Positions 25,489-34,852 of a DNA stretch of 64,000 nt are shown piece by piece; position 1 is the first letter of the stretch; each line of letters begins with the position of its first letter. The position numbers and the translations under genes are program-made. The notes under the pieces were generated by a model, which saw nothing but the letters and a program-made list of their open reading frames with translations, was not told the DNA's origin and made no database searches. Source of the stretch: Vogesella sp. LIG4 (GTDB lineage Bacteria > Pseudomonadota > Gammaproteobacteria > Burkholderiales > Chromobacteriaceae); contig NZ_LT607802.1 in the NCBI RefSeq assembly GCF_900090205.1, forward strand, positions 2,160,554 to 2,224,553, in the 5' to 3' direction.

Positions 25489-26415
25489 ATGGGCATCCGC
25501 CAGCACGACATCCACCTGCCGGTCACCGACCGCGACACGCTGTACCTGAAACGCTTCCAGCCCACCCGCCTGGCCAACGCGCCGGCGGTGCTGCTGCTGC
25601 ATGGGGTGATGGCCAATGGCCGCATCTTCTACTCCGCCAGCGGCAAGGGGCTGGCGCCCTACCTGGCGGCGCACGGCTACGATGTGTTCGTGGCCGATCT
25701 GCGCGGCCGCGGCAACAGCACGCCGCATATCGACCGCCACGCCCGCTACGGCCAGACCGAGACCATTACCGAAGACCTGCCGGCGCTGCACGCCGCGGTG
25801 CGTCACATCAAGGGCGATGTGCCGCTGCACTGGATGGCGCATTCCTGGGGCGGGGTGCATATGAGCAGCTGCCTGCTGCGCCACCCGCAGCTGATCGCCG
25901 AGGTGCAGAGCCTGGTGTATTTCGGCAGCAAGCGCAGTGTGCACGTGCGCAACTGGCGCAAGCGGCTGGAGGTGGATCTGGTGTGGAACATCGTTGGCCG
26001 CATGCTGTGCCGTAGCGTGGGCTACCTGCCGGCGCGGCGCATCGGCCTGGGCGCGGACGACGAAACCGACAAGAGCCACTGGCAGAGCAAGCAATGGGCG
26101 CGGGTGGCGCCGTGGCGGGACAGCGACGACGGCTTCGACTACGCCGCCGCCGCGCAGCGCTACAGCCTGCCGCCGGCGCTGTATTTCGCCGCGCAGAACG
26201 ACCCCTGCCGCGGCCACCCGGCCGACGTGAAGCGCTTTCGCGACGAAAGCGGCCGCCACCTGTCGCGGCTGCGGCTGCTGGCGCGGCACAAGGGCCATCG
26301 CCACGACTACGACCATGTCAGCCTGCTGACCCACCCGGATGCGGCGCGCGACCACTTTCCGCTGGTGCTGCACTGGCTGGCCGGCGACTACCAGCGGGTG
26401 ACGGAGAACTACTGA
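25489..26415 (+). CDS. Alpha/beta hydrolase
   Basis: This 308-residue protein has an alpha/beta-hydrolase core. The oxyanion loop is LLLHGVMANGRIF, the nucleophile elbow is HSWGG (serine near residue 117), and a C-terminal histidine in DYDHVSLL completes the triad. The lid region contains a Trp/Arg-rich stretch. The substrate is unknown; it resembles lipase- or esterase-like proteins with an HG oxyanion box. ATG 25489 follows GAGGAAAC, so the longer frame from 25420 was not used. Confidence 0.85.
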   Translation: MGIRQHDIHLPVTDRDTLYLKRFQPTRLANAPAVLLLHGVMANGRIFYSASGKGLAPYLAAHGYDVFVADLRGRGNSTPHIDRHARYGQTETITEDLPALHAAVRHIKGDVPLHWMAHSWGGVHMSSCLLRHPQLIAEVQSLVYFGSKRSVHVRNWRKRLEVDLVWNIVGRMLCRSVGYLPARRIGLGADDETDKSHWQSKQWARVAPWRDSDDGFDYAAAAQRYSLPPALYFAAQNDPCRGHPADVKRFRDESGRHLSRLRLLARHKGHRHDYDHVSLLTHPDAARDHFPLVLHWLAGDYQRVTENY

Positions 26416-26431
26416 GCCGGGCCGGCTGCGT

Positions 26432-27313
26432 TCACATTCCTGGTGCGGCATCCAGCTGCAACAGGGCCTGCATGCTGCGGCCGGCGGGCCGGTCGCGGTG
26501 GCGCACGCACCACAGCGTGCGCGCCAGCGGCGGCAGGTCGCTGGCCAGCTCCACCAGGCTGCCATCGGCCAGCAGCTCTGCCACCACCCGCCGCGACAGG
26601 CAGCTGATGCCGAGCCCGGCCGCCACCGCGCGCTTGATGGCTTCCGAATCGCCCAGTTCCATTTCCAGCCGCAGGCTGCCCAGCTGCGGCAGCAGTACGC
26701 GTTCCACTTCCTCGCGGGTGCCGGAGCCGGCTTCGCGCAGCAGCCACGGCGCGGCGGCCAGCGCCTCGCGCGTCAGTACGCCCTGCGCCAGCGGGTGGCC
26801 GGCGGCGGCGATCAGCACCAGCTCGTCCTGCAGCCACGGCGTGGCGTGCAGCTCCGGGTGGTGGCAGGGGCCTTCGATCAGGCCGAAATCCACGCGCAGC
26901 GCCGCCACCGCCGCCACGATGTCGCGGGTGTTGGCCACCTGCAGTGCCACCTTGCATTGCGGCCAGTCGCGGCGCAGTGCGGCCAACCTTTGCGGCAGCA
27001 GGTAGTTGGCGATGGTGGTGCTGGCGCCCAGCCGCAGCGACAGCACCGCGCTGCCGAACATGTCCTGCAGCGCCATCGCCTCGTCCAGCAGGGCGCGGGC
27101 GCGCGGCAGCAGGCTGCGGCCGTTTTCGTTCAGTTGCAGCCGGCGGCCCACGCGGTCGAACAGCGTGGCGCCCAGCGCGGCCTCCAGCTGCGCCAGCGCC
27201 TGGCTGGCTGCCGATTGCGACAGCGCCAGCATGTCGGCGGCGCGGGTAACCGACTCGGCATCGGCAATGGCGGCGAACACTTCCAGCTCGCGCAGGCTGA
27301 GTTTCAGGGTCAT
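26432..27313 (-). CDS. LysR-family regulator, YeiE-like
   Basis: This 293-residue LysR regulator has an N-terminal winged HTH (residues 1-65; ALSQSAASQALAQLEAALG) and a periplasmic-binding-like effector domain. It is divergent from yeiH, the same arrangement as yeiE-yeiH in E. coli, and YeiE-type regulators have been linked to sulfite/sulfate stress. An uptake-like repeat (26978) is embedded. The intergenic region is AT-rich and offers LysR-type T-N11-A sites. Confidence 0.88.
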   Translation of the reverse strand: MTLKLSLRELEVFAAIADAESVTRAADMLALSQSAASQALAQLEAALGATLFDRVGRRLQLNENGRSLLPRARALLDEAMALQDMFGSAVLSLRLGASTTIANYLLPQRLAALRRDWPQCKVALQVANTRDIVAAVAALRVDFGLIEGPCHHPELHATPWLQDELVLIAAAGHPLAQGVLTREALAAAPWLLREAGSGTREEVERVLLPQLGSLRLEMELGDSEAIKRAVAAGLGISCLSRRVVAELLADGSLVELASDLPPLARTLWCVRHRDRPAGRSMQALLQLDAAPGM

Positions 27314-27414
27314 TGATCGGTTTTGCTAATTATTGTGATCGATATTATCCGTTTTACCACTAAAAGCTGGCTGCGTAAGCTGGCGCCATTGTTAAATCTT
27401 TTGGCGCTATCGAT
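27314..27414. promoter_or_regulatory. Divergent promoter region yeiE-like / yeiH
   Basis: This 101-bp gap is AT-rich in its left half, with the partly symmetric AATTATTGTGATCGATATTA (27328-27347). This is the expected place for LysR-type regulator binding to both promoters. No exact operator can be fixed without related genomes. Confidence 0.4.
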
Positions 27415-28416
27415 ATGCAAAAAAACGCCTATTTCCCCGGTTTGCTGGCGGCGCTGCTGCTGGCATTTGCCGCGCAGTGGCTGGCGGCGCTGCCATGGTT
27501 GGCCGCACACGCCATCTCGCCACTGCTGCTGGCCATTGTCGGCGGCATGCTGGTGGCCAATCTGCGGCCGCTGCCCGGCGGCTGGCAGCCCGGCCTGCGG
27601 CTGTGCAAGCAGCAGCTACTGCGCGCCGGCATCGTGCTGTTCGGCCTGCAGCTGACGCTGGGCCAGCTGCAGCAGCTGGGCGGGCGGGTATTGCTGATCG
27701 ATGCGCTGGTGCTGGCCTCCACCTTCGGCCTGTCGCTGTGGCTGGGGCGGCGGCTGGGGTTGGATCGCGACAGCTGCGTGCTGATCGGCGCCGGCAGCGC
27801 CATCTGCGGCGCGGCGGCGGTGCTGGCCACCCAGCCGGTGATCCGCGCCAGCGGCGAGCGCGCCGGGGTGGCCGTGGCAGGCGTGGTGCTGTTCGGCAGC
27901 GTCGCCATGCTGCTGTACCCATGGTTGTACGGGCTGCTGGCGCCCTTGGGGCTGACGCAGTCGGCCTATGGCGTGCTCACCGGCTCCACCATGCACGAGG
28001 TGGCGCAGGTGGTGGTGGCCGGCAAGGCGGTGGGCGAGGCGGCGGCGGCCAGCGCGGTGATGACCAAGATGATGCGGGTGATGCTGCTGGCGCCGTTCCT
28101 GCTGCTGCTGGCCGCTGTGACGCAACGCCGGGCGGCGGCGCAGGGCCAGCGCGCGCCCATTACCGTGCCGTGGTTCGCCTTCGGCTTTATCGCCGCCATC
28201 GCGGTGAACAGCAGCGGCTGGCTGCCCGCCGGCCTGCACAGCGGCCTGCTGCAACTCGACCGTCTGCTGCTGGCCACCGCCATGGCGGCGCTGGGGCTGG
28301 ATACCAGCTTTGCCGCGCTGCGCAGCGCCGGCTGGCGCCCGCTGCTGCTGGCGGCGCTGCTGTCGCTGTGGCTGCTGCTGGGCGGTGGCGGCATCAACTG
28401 GCTGCTGCAGGCTTGA
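27415..28416 (+). CDS. yeiH: YeiH/UPF0324-family membrane protein, putative sulfate exporter
   Basis: This 333-residue inner-membrane protein has about ten helices and the family motifs GAGSAICGAAAVLATQPVI (about residues 122-140) and TGSTMHEVAQVV (about 189-200). The YeiH family is annotated as putative sulfate exporters; direct biochemistry is limited. Divergence from a YeiE-like LysR regulator supports a sulfur-oxyanion role. Confidence 0.88.
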   Translation: MQKNAYFPGLLAALLLAFAAQWLAALPWLAAHAISPLLLAIVGGMLVANLRPLPGGWQPGLRLCKQQLLRAGIVLFGLQLTLGQLQQLGGRVLLIDALVLASTFGLSLWLGRRLGLDRDSCVLIGAGSAICGAAAVLATQPVIRASGERAGVAVAGVVLFGSVAMLLYPWLYGLLAPLGLTQSAYGVLTGSTMHEVAQVVVAGKAVGEAAAASAVMTKMMRVMLLAPFLLLLAAVTQRRAAAQGQRAPITVPWFAFGFIAAIAVNSSGWLPAGLHSGLLQLDRLLLATAMAALGLDTSFAALRSAGWRPLLLAALLSLWLLLGGGGINWLLQA

Positions 28417-28444
28417 TGCAGCACATTGGCGGCGGCGGCAGGGC

Positions 28445-29113
28445 ATGATAGAAAGCCGCCTGACCGATTTCTTGCCGATGCCCGCGATGTCCCTGCAATT
28501 CGATATTGATGCCGTACTCGACCGCCTGGCCAGCGATGGCTGGGTGGTGATTCCCCACGCGCTGCCGGCCACGCTCACCACCGGGCTGCGCGACGCCTGC
28601 CTGGCGGTGTGGCAGCAAGGCCGCTTCCACGAGGCGGCCACCGGCCGTGGCGATGGCCAGGCGCGCCGCGCCGAGATCCGCAGCGATTCGGTGCTGTGGC
28701 TGGACCAGGTGGCCGGGCTGCCGGCGGTGCAGGCCTACAACGCGGCAATGGACGAGGTGATGCAGGCGGTGAACCGCGGCCTGTACCTGGGGCTGGCCGA
28801 GCTGGAGTCGCACTTCGCCGTCTACCCGGAAGGGGCGTTCTACAAGAAGCACCTGGACCGTTTCCGCGACGACGACGCGCGCACGCTGACCACGGTGTTC
28901 TATCTGAACGAGGATTGGCCGCAGGATGGCGGCGGCCAGATCCGCCTGTACCTGGACACTGACTGCACGCAGCACATCGACGTGACGCCGGAGGCCGGCA
29001 CCCTGGTGCTGTTCCTGTCCGACCGTTTCTGGCACGAGGTGCTGCCGGCGCGCCAGCAGCGGCTGTCGGTTACCGGCTGGTACCGCCGCCGCGTAGACGG
29101 TGTGAGCTGGTAG
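28445..29113 (+). CDS. 2OG-Fe(II) oxygenase
   Basis: This is a prolyl-4-hydroxylase-like jelly-roll protein of 222 residues from ATG 28445. The iron ligands are the H and D of KKHLDRF and a distal H in FWHEVLPA. The 2-oxoglutarate arginine lies in QQRLSVTGWYRR. It resembles SM-20/Ofd-type bacterial hydroxylases; the target is unknown. The start is uncertain: ATG at 28478 or 28487 would give 211 or 208 residues and none has a strong ribosome site. It is convergent with the SgrR-like gene. Confidence 0.82.
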   Translation: MIESRLTDFLPMPAMSLQFDIDAVLDRLASDGWVVIPHALPATLTTGLRDACLAVWQQGRFHEAATGRGDGQARRAEIRSDSVLWLDQVAGLPAVQAYNAAMDEVMQAVNRGLYLGLAELESHFAVYPEGAFYKKHLDRFRDDDARTLTTVFYLNEDWPQDGGGQIRLYLDTDCTQHIDVTPEAGTLVLFLSDRFWHEVLPARQQRLSVTGWYRRRVDGVSW

Positions 29114-29122
29114 CCACCGGCG

Positions 29123-30793
29123 CTAACCTTCCTCCCGCAGCCACAGGCTGCAGAAATCCATCCAGCCGTTCAGCCCCAACTTGAGCCCGGCCACCGCCGG
29201 GCTGGCCAGGATGCCCTGCCGTTCGTGCGACAGCGGCAGCAGCCAGCCTTCCGCCACCAGCCAGTCGCCTATCTGCTGGTAGGCCGCCATGCGTGCCGCG
29301 GCATAGGGCTGGCGCTGTATCGCCAGCAGCGCCGCGTCCATGCGCATGCCGGCTTCCCCCGTCAGCGCCTGCTGCAGCACCGGGTTGCTGCCGAACCACT
29401 CGTGGCAGCTGTAGTCGCGGTCGTCGTGCAGCACCTCGCTGGACAGTACCAGGTCGGTGTGCGGCCACCAGCTGTGATGATCCTCGTAGCGCGGGTAGCT
29501 CAGGGTGTCGATGTCCAGCGTGATGCCGTGTGCGGCCAACCTTGCGGCCAGTGCCTGCGCCAGCGGCTGGAAGGCCGGCAACTCGTAGGTGACCAGCCGC
29601 AGCCTGCTGCCGGCGGGCAGCGCCGCGTCGCCGGGCGCCACCGGCGGCTGTTGCCAGTCCGGCAGCAGGCCCAGCGCCGGCTGGCGCAGCGGGTCGTCGG
29701 CGGTAACCAGTGCCGGTAGTGACAGCAAGCGCAGCAGCCAGCGCCGCCGCGCGGCATCGGCCAGCAGCGGGCGCCGCGGGTTGGGCAGCAGGTAGGTGCA
29801 GGCCGACTGCAGCGCGCTGAGCGTATCGCCGGCGTCCAGCCGCAGGTCGAAGCCCTGCGCTGCGCCGGTTGCGCCCTCGATGACCCACAGGTCGATTTCA
29901 TCCAGCAGCGGCCGTTCGCGGTAGTAGTGCGGGTTGGCCTGCAGCGTTAGCCGCTGCGGGCTGTGGCGCAGCACGCGGAACGGCCCGCTGCCCACCGGCT
30001 GGCGCGCGAAGCCGGCCGCGCGGCGCAGCGGCACGATGGAGGCATTGGCGGTGATCAGCCGCTGCGGCCACAGCCAGTCGCTGTCGGCCAGCTCGAAACT
30101 CAGCGACAGCGCATCGTGCACCCGGATGGCGCGCAGGCCGCGGTACTGGCGCCGCCACGGGCAGGCCGGGTCGTCCAGGCGGCGGATGCTGGCGGCCACC
30201 GCGGCGGCATCCAGCGGCGTGCCGTCGTGAAAGCTGATACCGGGGCGCAGCCAGAAGCGCCAGCGGCGGGCATCGTCCTGCGCTTCCCAGTGGTGGGCCA
30301 GCGCCGGCTGCAGCGTCTGGCTGTGCACGTCGAAGCCGCACAGGCGGTCGAACACCTGGCGCACCAGGTGTGCCTCCAGCCGGCTGCTCACCGCGATCGG
30401 GTCCAGCGTGGTGAGCTGGCGATGCAGCGGGATGCGCAGCTGGCGACGGTTGTTGCCGGCGCCCAGGTAGCGCGGCAGTTGCGCCATCAGCTGGCCGCGC
30501 TGCGCCGGCGGCAGGCGGGCGAAGGCCTGCTCCAGCTCGCCCTGCGCCAGCAGCTGCCCCACGCCCTGCAAGGCCAGTGCATCGGGTGACAGCAGGCAGC
30601 GCAGGGTGGAGCGCCGGCCGCGGCCACGGCCGGGCAGCCAGCTCAGCCAGCCCTGCGCCTGCATGCGCGCCAGCTGCAGCCGCACATTGCGTTCGCTGCA
30701 GTTGAGCAGCGCCGCCAGCGCCGGCAGGCCGGGGTGGGCATCGCCCTCGCCGTAATGCTGGTACAGCAGGCGGTATTGTTGTTCCAGACGCAT
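29123..30793 (-). CDS. SgrR-type regulator (HTH plus SBP_bac_5 domain)
   Basis: This is a 556-residue protein. An N-terminal DNA-binding domain (residues 1 to about 110; LAALLNCSERNVRLQLARMQ) is followed by a solute-binding domain like that of oligopeptide-binding proteins (RPGISFHDGTPLDAAAV, QPVGSGPFRVLR). This is the SgrR architecture. ATG 30793 has AGGAG five bases upstream, and this site overlaps an uptake-like repeat (30803-30812). It is divergent from an MFS transporter, as E. coli sgrR is from setA. A sugar- or drug-responsive activator of the transporter is likely; the ligand is unknown. Confidence 0.85.
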   Translation of the reverse strand: MRLEQQYRLLYQHYGEGDAHPGLPALAALLNCSERNVRLQLARMQAQGWLSWLPGRGRGRRSTLRCLLSPDALALQGVGQLLAQGELEQAFARLPPAQRGQLMAQLPRYLGAGNNRRQLRIPLHRQLTTLDPIAVSSRLEAHLVRQVFDRLCGFDVHSQTLQPALAHHWEAQDDARRWRFWLRPGISFHDGTPLDAAAVAASIRRLDDPACPWRRQYRGLRAIRVHDALSLSFELADSDWLWPQRLITANASIVPLRRAAGFARQPVGSGPFRVLRHSPQRLTLQANPHYYRERPLLDEIDLWVIEGATGAAQGFDLRLDAGDTLSALQSACTYLLPNPRRPLLADAARRRWLLRLLSLPALVTADDPLRQPALGLLPDWQQPPVAPGDAALPAGSRLRLVTYELPAFQPLAQALAARLAAHGITLDIDTLSYPRYEDHHSWWPHTDLVLSSEVLHDDRDYSCHEWFGSNPVLQQALTGEAGMRMDAALLAIQRQPYAAARMAAYQQIGDWLVAEGWLLPLSHERQGILASPAVAGLKLGLNGWMDFCSLWLREEG

Positions 30794-31020
30794 GCGGACT
30801 CCTGCGGCCAACCCTGGCCGGTAAAAAGCGGAAGTAATATGCTGCAAGTCTATCCATTTTTTACTTCTGCTTTATTGCCGATACTGCAGGCATTGCCATC
30901 ATGAGCCTGTTTACGGTCTGGCAAGTTGCTGCGAGGCAAGGCGACAAGGGCTGCGCAAGCCTGCTTGCGCGGTATCGCCGCAACGCAGCGGATCGTGAAC
31001 AGCTTGCCCGGAGTGTCGTC

Positions 31021-32223
31021 GTGTCGCGTTTTTCCCCCTTGGTCCGCCAGCTGCTGCTGTGCAGTTTCATGTTGTCGATCAGCCGCGCGCTGGTGTCGCC
31101 GCTGTTGGTGCTGACGCTGGGGCGGCAGCTGCAGCTGGGTGCGCAGCAGATCGGCCTGTTGCTGGGTGCGGTGCTGGTCAGCGCCACGCTGAGCGGCCTG
31201 TACGCCGGCTACCTGGTGGACCGCAGCGACCGCCGCCGCCTGCTGCAGGGCGCATTGCTGGGGGTGGCTGCCGGCTTTGCGCTGCTGCCGGGCAGCCACC
31301 AGCTGGCCATGGCCGGCGTGGCGCTGCTGCTGGTGGAGCTGGCCTTCGTGCTGTTCGGCATTGCCATCAAGGCGCTGCTGAGCGACCTGCTGCCGCCGGC
31401 GGAACGCAGCCGCGCCTTCTCGCTGCGCTACACCCTGGCCAATGTCGGCTATGCCATCGGCCCCTTGCTGGGCAGCTGGCTGGCCAGCGCCCGGCCGGCG
31501 TGGGCCTTCGTGCTGGCCGCCGTGCTGGCGGTGGCGGCCCTGCCGTTGCTGCGGCAGGTGCCGCGTGGCCACGGCGGCACGCATGGCGTGCGGCCGCCGC
31601 AGTTCTCCGCCACGCTGCAGCTGCTGCGCCGCGACCGCACCCTGGTGTTGTTCACCATCGGCAGCCTGCTGGCCTGCGCGGTGCACGGGCGGTTTTCCGA
31701 TTCGCTGTCGCTGTACCTGCTGCAGCGCCATGGCGATGCCGAAGTGCTGCACTGGATGTCGGCGCTGATCACCAGCAACGCGCTGACCGTGGTGCTGTGC
31801 CAGTACTGGCTGGGCCGCCTGCTGCGGCCGCACAACCTGCTGCGCTGGATCATGCTGGCCTCGCTGCTGCTGGCCGGCGGCCTGGCCGGTTTTGCGCTGT
31901 CGCCGTCGCTGTGGCAGTGGTGCGGCTGGATGGTGCTGTTCACCCTGGGCGAGATCCTGCTGGTGCCGGCGGAGTATCTGTACATCGACGCCATTGCGCC
32001 GGAGCATCTCAAGGGCAGCTACTACGGCGCGCAGAACCTGGCGCAGCTGGGCGCCGCCGGCAGCCCGATGCTGGCCGGCCTGCTGATCACCGCCATGCCC
32101 GGCAACAGCGTGTTGTGGAGCATGCTGACGCTCACCCTGCTGGGGGCGCTGTTCGTGTGGCAGGCGGACCGGACATCGCGGGCGCCGGGGCGGGCGGGCC
32201 AGCGCCAGGCGCTATCGCCGTGA
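31021..32223 (+). CDS. MFS transporter
   Basis: This 400-residue transporter has twelve helices, and the MFS loop 2-3 signature GYLVDRSDRRRLL is present. GTG 31021 has GGAG seven bases before it and starts just ahead of the first helix, so it is preferred to ATG 30901, which would add 40 charged residues unlike a transporter N-terminus. It is an exporter of the SetA/MdtH/YdeE kind, divergent from an SgrR-type regulator that probably controls it. The substrate is unknown. Confidence 0.82.
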   Translation: MSRFSPLVRQLLLCSFMLSISRALVSPLLVLTLGRQLQLGAQQIGLLLGAVLVSATLSGLYAGYLVDRSDRRRLLQGALLGVAAGFALLPGSHQLAMAGVALLLVELAFVLFGIAIKALLSDLLPPAERSRAFSLRYTLANVGYAIGPLLGSWLASARPAWAFVLAAVLAVAALPLLRQVPRGHGGTHGVRPPQFSATLQLLRRDRTLVLFTIGSLLACAVHGRFSDSLSLYLLQRHGDAEVLHWMSALITSNALTVVLCQYWLGRLLRPHNLLRWIMLASLLLAGGLAGFALSPSLWQWCGWMVLFTLGEILLVPAEYLYIDAIAPEHLKGSYYGAQNLAQLGAAGSPMLAGLLITAMPGNSVLWSMLTLTLLGALFVWQADRTSRAPGRAGQRQALSP

Positions 32224-32274
32224 GGGGTCAGCGCGGCGCTAGCGGCAGCGTGCCGATACGCGCCACAATGCGCC

Positions 32275-33870
32275 ATGCCATCGATAGACCAGATATTCGA
32301 GCACGCCCTGTCCCTGCAGCAGCAGGGGCAGCCGGCGCTTGCCATCGACATTGCCAGAAGCGGCCTGGCGATAGCGCCGGAGCATGCCGGGCTATGGCAG
32401 TGCGTGGCGGAATGCGCCAGCGACCGGCAGGACTACACGCTGGCCGAGCAGGGCTGGCGGCAGCTGCTGGCGCTGCAGCCGGATTCGGCTCTCGGCCACC
32501 ACCATCTGGCCGGGCTGCTGGTGCAGCAACAGCGCCATGCCGAGGCCGAGGCATGCTACCGGCGCGTGATCGCCCTGGCGCCGGGCGATGCCGCGCCGCT
32601 TACCAATCTGGGCCTGCTGCTGGCCAGCCAGCGCCGTGACGAAGAGGCGGAGCAACTGCAGCAGGCGGCGCTGGCGCTGTACCCGCACTCGGCGCAGATT
32701 CACGGCAACCTTGCCGAACTGCTGGCCAGGCGTGGCAGCTACGCCGCGGCGGAAGCGCATTATCGCGAGGCGATCCGCCTGGCGCCGCAGACTGCGGCCA
32801 ACCATGCCAATCTCGGCGTGCTGCTGCACGATCTGGGCCGGCAGCAGCAGGCCGAAGCCTGCTTTCGCGCGGCGCTGCGCTTGCGGGCAGATCATCCGCA
32901 GGCGCGCATGAACCTGGGGCAGCTGCTGCTGGCGCAGGGAAGATTCGACGAAGGTTGGCCGCATCACGAGGCGCGTTACGACACCCCGGCCATGCAGGCC
33001 TGGCTGCGACAGCGTGCCGCCGCGCCTTGCCAGCCATGGCGCGGTGAGCCGCTGGCCGGCAAGCGCCTGCTGGTGTTGCCGGAGCAGGGCTATGGCGACG
33101 ATATCCAGTTCTGCCGCTACCTGCCCTGGCTCAAGGCGCAGGCCCCGGCGTGGCTGACACTGGTCTGCCGCACGCCGCTCAAGCCGCTGCTGGCCACCTT
33201 GCAGGGCCCGGACGCGCTGTTCACGCGCGACGAGGCGCTGAGCGTGATCGATGACTACGACTACTGGGTCTACCCGCTCAGCGTGCCGCTTTACCACCAT
33301 ACCCGGCTGGATAGCATTCCCGGCACGCAGCCCTATCTTGGCGCCACGGAAGAGCGGCGGGCGCAGTGGCAAACCCGGCTGCCGGCCGGCGGTTTGCGGG
33401 TGGGGCTGGCCTGGCAGGGCAACCCGGCGCATGCCAATGACCGCGAGCGCTCGCTGCCGGACCTCATGCCGCTGACGCCGTTGTGGACGGTGCCCGGCGT
33501 GCAGTTCGTGTCGCTGCAGATGCCGCGTGAGCCAGCGCCGCCGCTGGCGATGCCCGAGTTCGCACTGACCGACCTGGGCAGCAGCGTTGCCGACTTTGCC
33601 GATTTGGCTGCCATCATCAGCCAGCTCGACCTGGTGATCTGCGTCGATACCGCCATTGCCCATCTTGCCGGCGCGCTCGGCGTTCCCGGCTGGGTGCTGT
33701 TGCCGGCCTACAAGACCGACTGGCGCTGGCTGCACGGGCGCAGCGATTCCCCCTGGTACCCGTCCTTGCGCCTGTTCCGCCAGCCGCAGCGCGGCGACTG
33801 GGATACGCCGATAGCGGAAGTCGTGCAGGCGCTGGCGGCCCTGGCCGCCCGGCGGGCCGCAGCCGGCTAG
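32275..33870 (+). CDS. TPR protein with glycosyltransferase-like C-terminal domain
   Basis: This 531-residue protein has about seven tetratricopeptide repeats in residues 1-235 (each of the form LGxxLxxxGRxxEAExxYRxAL), then a GT-B-like domain. GKRLLVLPEQGYGDDIQFCRYL lies at about 260 and the heptosyltransferase-like DLVICVDTAIAHLAGALGVP at about 450. The combination is common in proteobacteria next to glycan genes and flagellin-modification genes, but neither is adjacent. Two uptake-like repeats are embedded (32793, 32954). The protein is probably cytoplasmic; activity is unproven. Confidence 0.85.
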   Translation: MPSIDQIFEHALSLQQQGQPALAIDIARSGLAIAPEHAGLWQCVAECASDRQDYTLAEQGWRQLLALQPDSALGHHHLAGLLVQQQRHAEAEACYRRVIALAPGDAAPLTNLGLLLASQRRDEEAEQLQQAALALYPHSAQIHGNLAELLARRGSYAAAEAHYREAIRLAPQTAANHANLGVLLHDLGRQQQAEACFRAALRLRADHPQARMNLGQLLLAQGRFDEGWPHHEARYDTPAMQAWLRQRAAAPCQPWRGEPLAGKRLLVLPEQGYGDDIQFCRYLPWLKAQAPAWLTLVCRTPLKPLLATLQGPDALFTRDEALSVIDDYDYWVYPLSVPLYHHTRLDSIPGTQPYLGATEERRAQWQTRLPAGGLRVGLAWQGNPAHANDRERSLPDLMPLTPLWTVPGVQFVSLQMPREPAPPLAMPEFALTDLGSSVADFADLAAIISQLDLVICVDTAIAHLAGALGVPGWVLLPAYKTDWRWLHGRSDSPWYPSLRLFRQPQRGDWDTPIAEVVQALAALAARRAAAG

Positions 33871-33902
33871 CCAGGGCGGCCACATGCGGCCAACCCTGCG
33901 GG

Positions 33903-34736
33903 CTACTGCTTGCCTGGCTGCATCATGGCGTTCACTTCGGCGAAGGTCAGGATGTCGTTGGCAAAGGAGAAGGTGCCGCTGTCGACCAGCTCCTGCGCCG
34001 CGCGCATGAAGCCGCTCAGTGCCGCGCGGCTCAGCGAGGAGCCCAGGCTGATGCGGCGCACACCCAGTTCGGCCAGCTGGGTGACCGAGTAATGCTTGCC
34101 TTTCAGCCCCATCACCACGTTCACCGGTTTGCTCACGGCGCTGCAGACCGCGCGGATGGCATCGGCATCGGGCAGGCCGGGGGCGAACAGCACATCCGCG
34201 CCGGCGGCCTCGTAGGCCTGCAAGCGGCGGATGGTGTCGTCCAGATCCGGCTTGCCATGCAGGAAGTTCTCCGCACGTGCGGCCAACATGAAGGGGAACG
34301 GCAGCCGGCGCGCCATTTCCGCGGCGGCGGCGATGCGCTCCACCGAGTGGTTGAAGTCGTAGATCGGCCGTGCCGCATTGCCGCTGGCGTCTTCGATCGA
34401 ACCGCCCACCAGGCCGATGTCTGCCGCCAGGCGGATGGTGTCGGCCACCACCTCGGGCGCGTCACCAAAGCCGTTTTCCAGGTCGGCGGCTACCGGCAGT
34501 TCGCTGGCTTCGACGATGGATTTTGCATTGGCGAGTGTTTCATCCCGGCTCAATGCGCCTTCCGCATCACGCCGCCCCAGGCTGAACGCCAGGCCGGCAC
34601 TGGTGGTGGCCAGCGCGGCAAAACCCAGCGCCGCCAGCATGCGGGCGGTGCCGGCATCCCACGGGTTGGGAATGATGAAGGGCTTGTCCTGCTGGTGCAG
34701 CGCCTGGAAGGCGAGGGCTTTCCGGGTTTGATCCAT
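33903..34736 (-). CDS. Isocitrate lyase/PEP mutase-family protein
   Basis: This 277-residue TIM-barrel protein of the ICL/PEPM superfamily has substrate- and metal-site motifs including NPWDAGTARML (about residues 24-34), ADLENGFGD (about 87-95) and GGSIEDA (about 117-123). The classic KKCGH-type lyase loop is replaced by an AARAENFL region, as in the oxaloacetate-decarboxylase/phosphonomutase-like group. So it is a C-C or C-P lyase of unknown substrate rather than true isocitrate lyase. ATG 34736 has AGGAG upstream. An uptake-like repeat (34278) is embedded. Confidence 0.85.
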   Translation of the reverse strand: MDQTRKALAFQALHQQDKPFIIPNPWDAGTARMLAALGFAALATTSAGLAFSLGRRDAEGALSRDETLANAKSIVEASELPVAADLENGFGDAPEVVADTIRLAADIGLVGGSIEDASGNAARPIYDFNHSVERIAAAAEMARRLPFPFMLAARAENFLHGKPDLDDTIRRLQAYEAAGADVLFAPGLPDADAIRAVCSAVSKPVNVVMGLKGKHYSVTQLAELGVRRISLGSSLSRAALSGFMRAAQELVDSGTFSFANDILTFAEVNAMMQPGKQ

Positions 34737-34852
34737 GCGTTTCTCCTTGGTCGGCACGCGTGGGCGGCTTATCTGGGTTATTCACTGCGGTATTTACGAG
34801 TTCGCTACACTCGGCTCAATCAATCATGCTGATGTGCATTGATAAATGCGTA

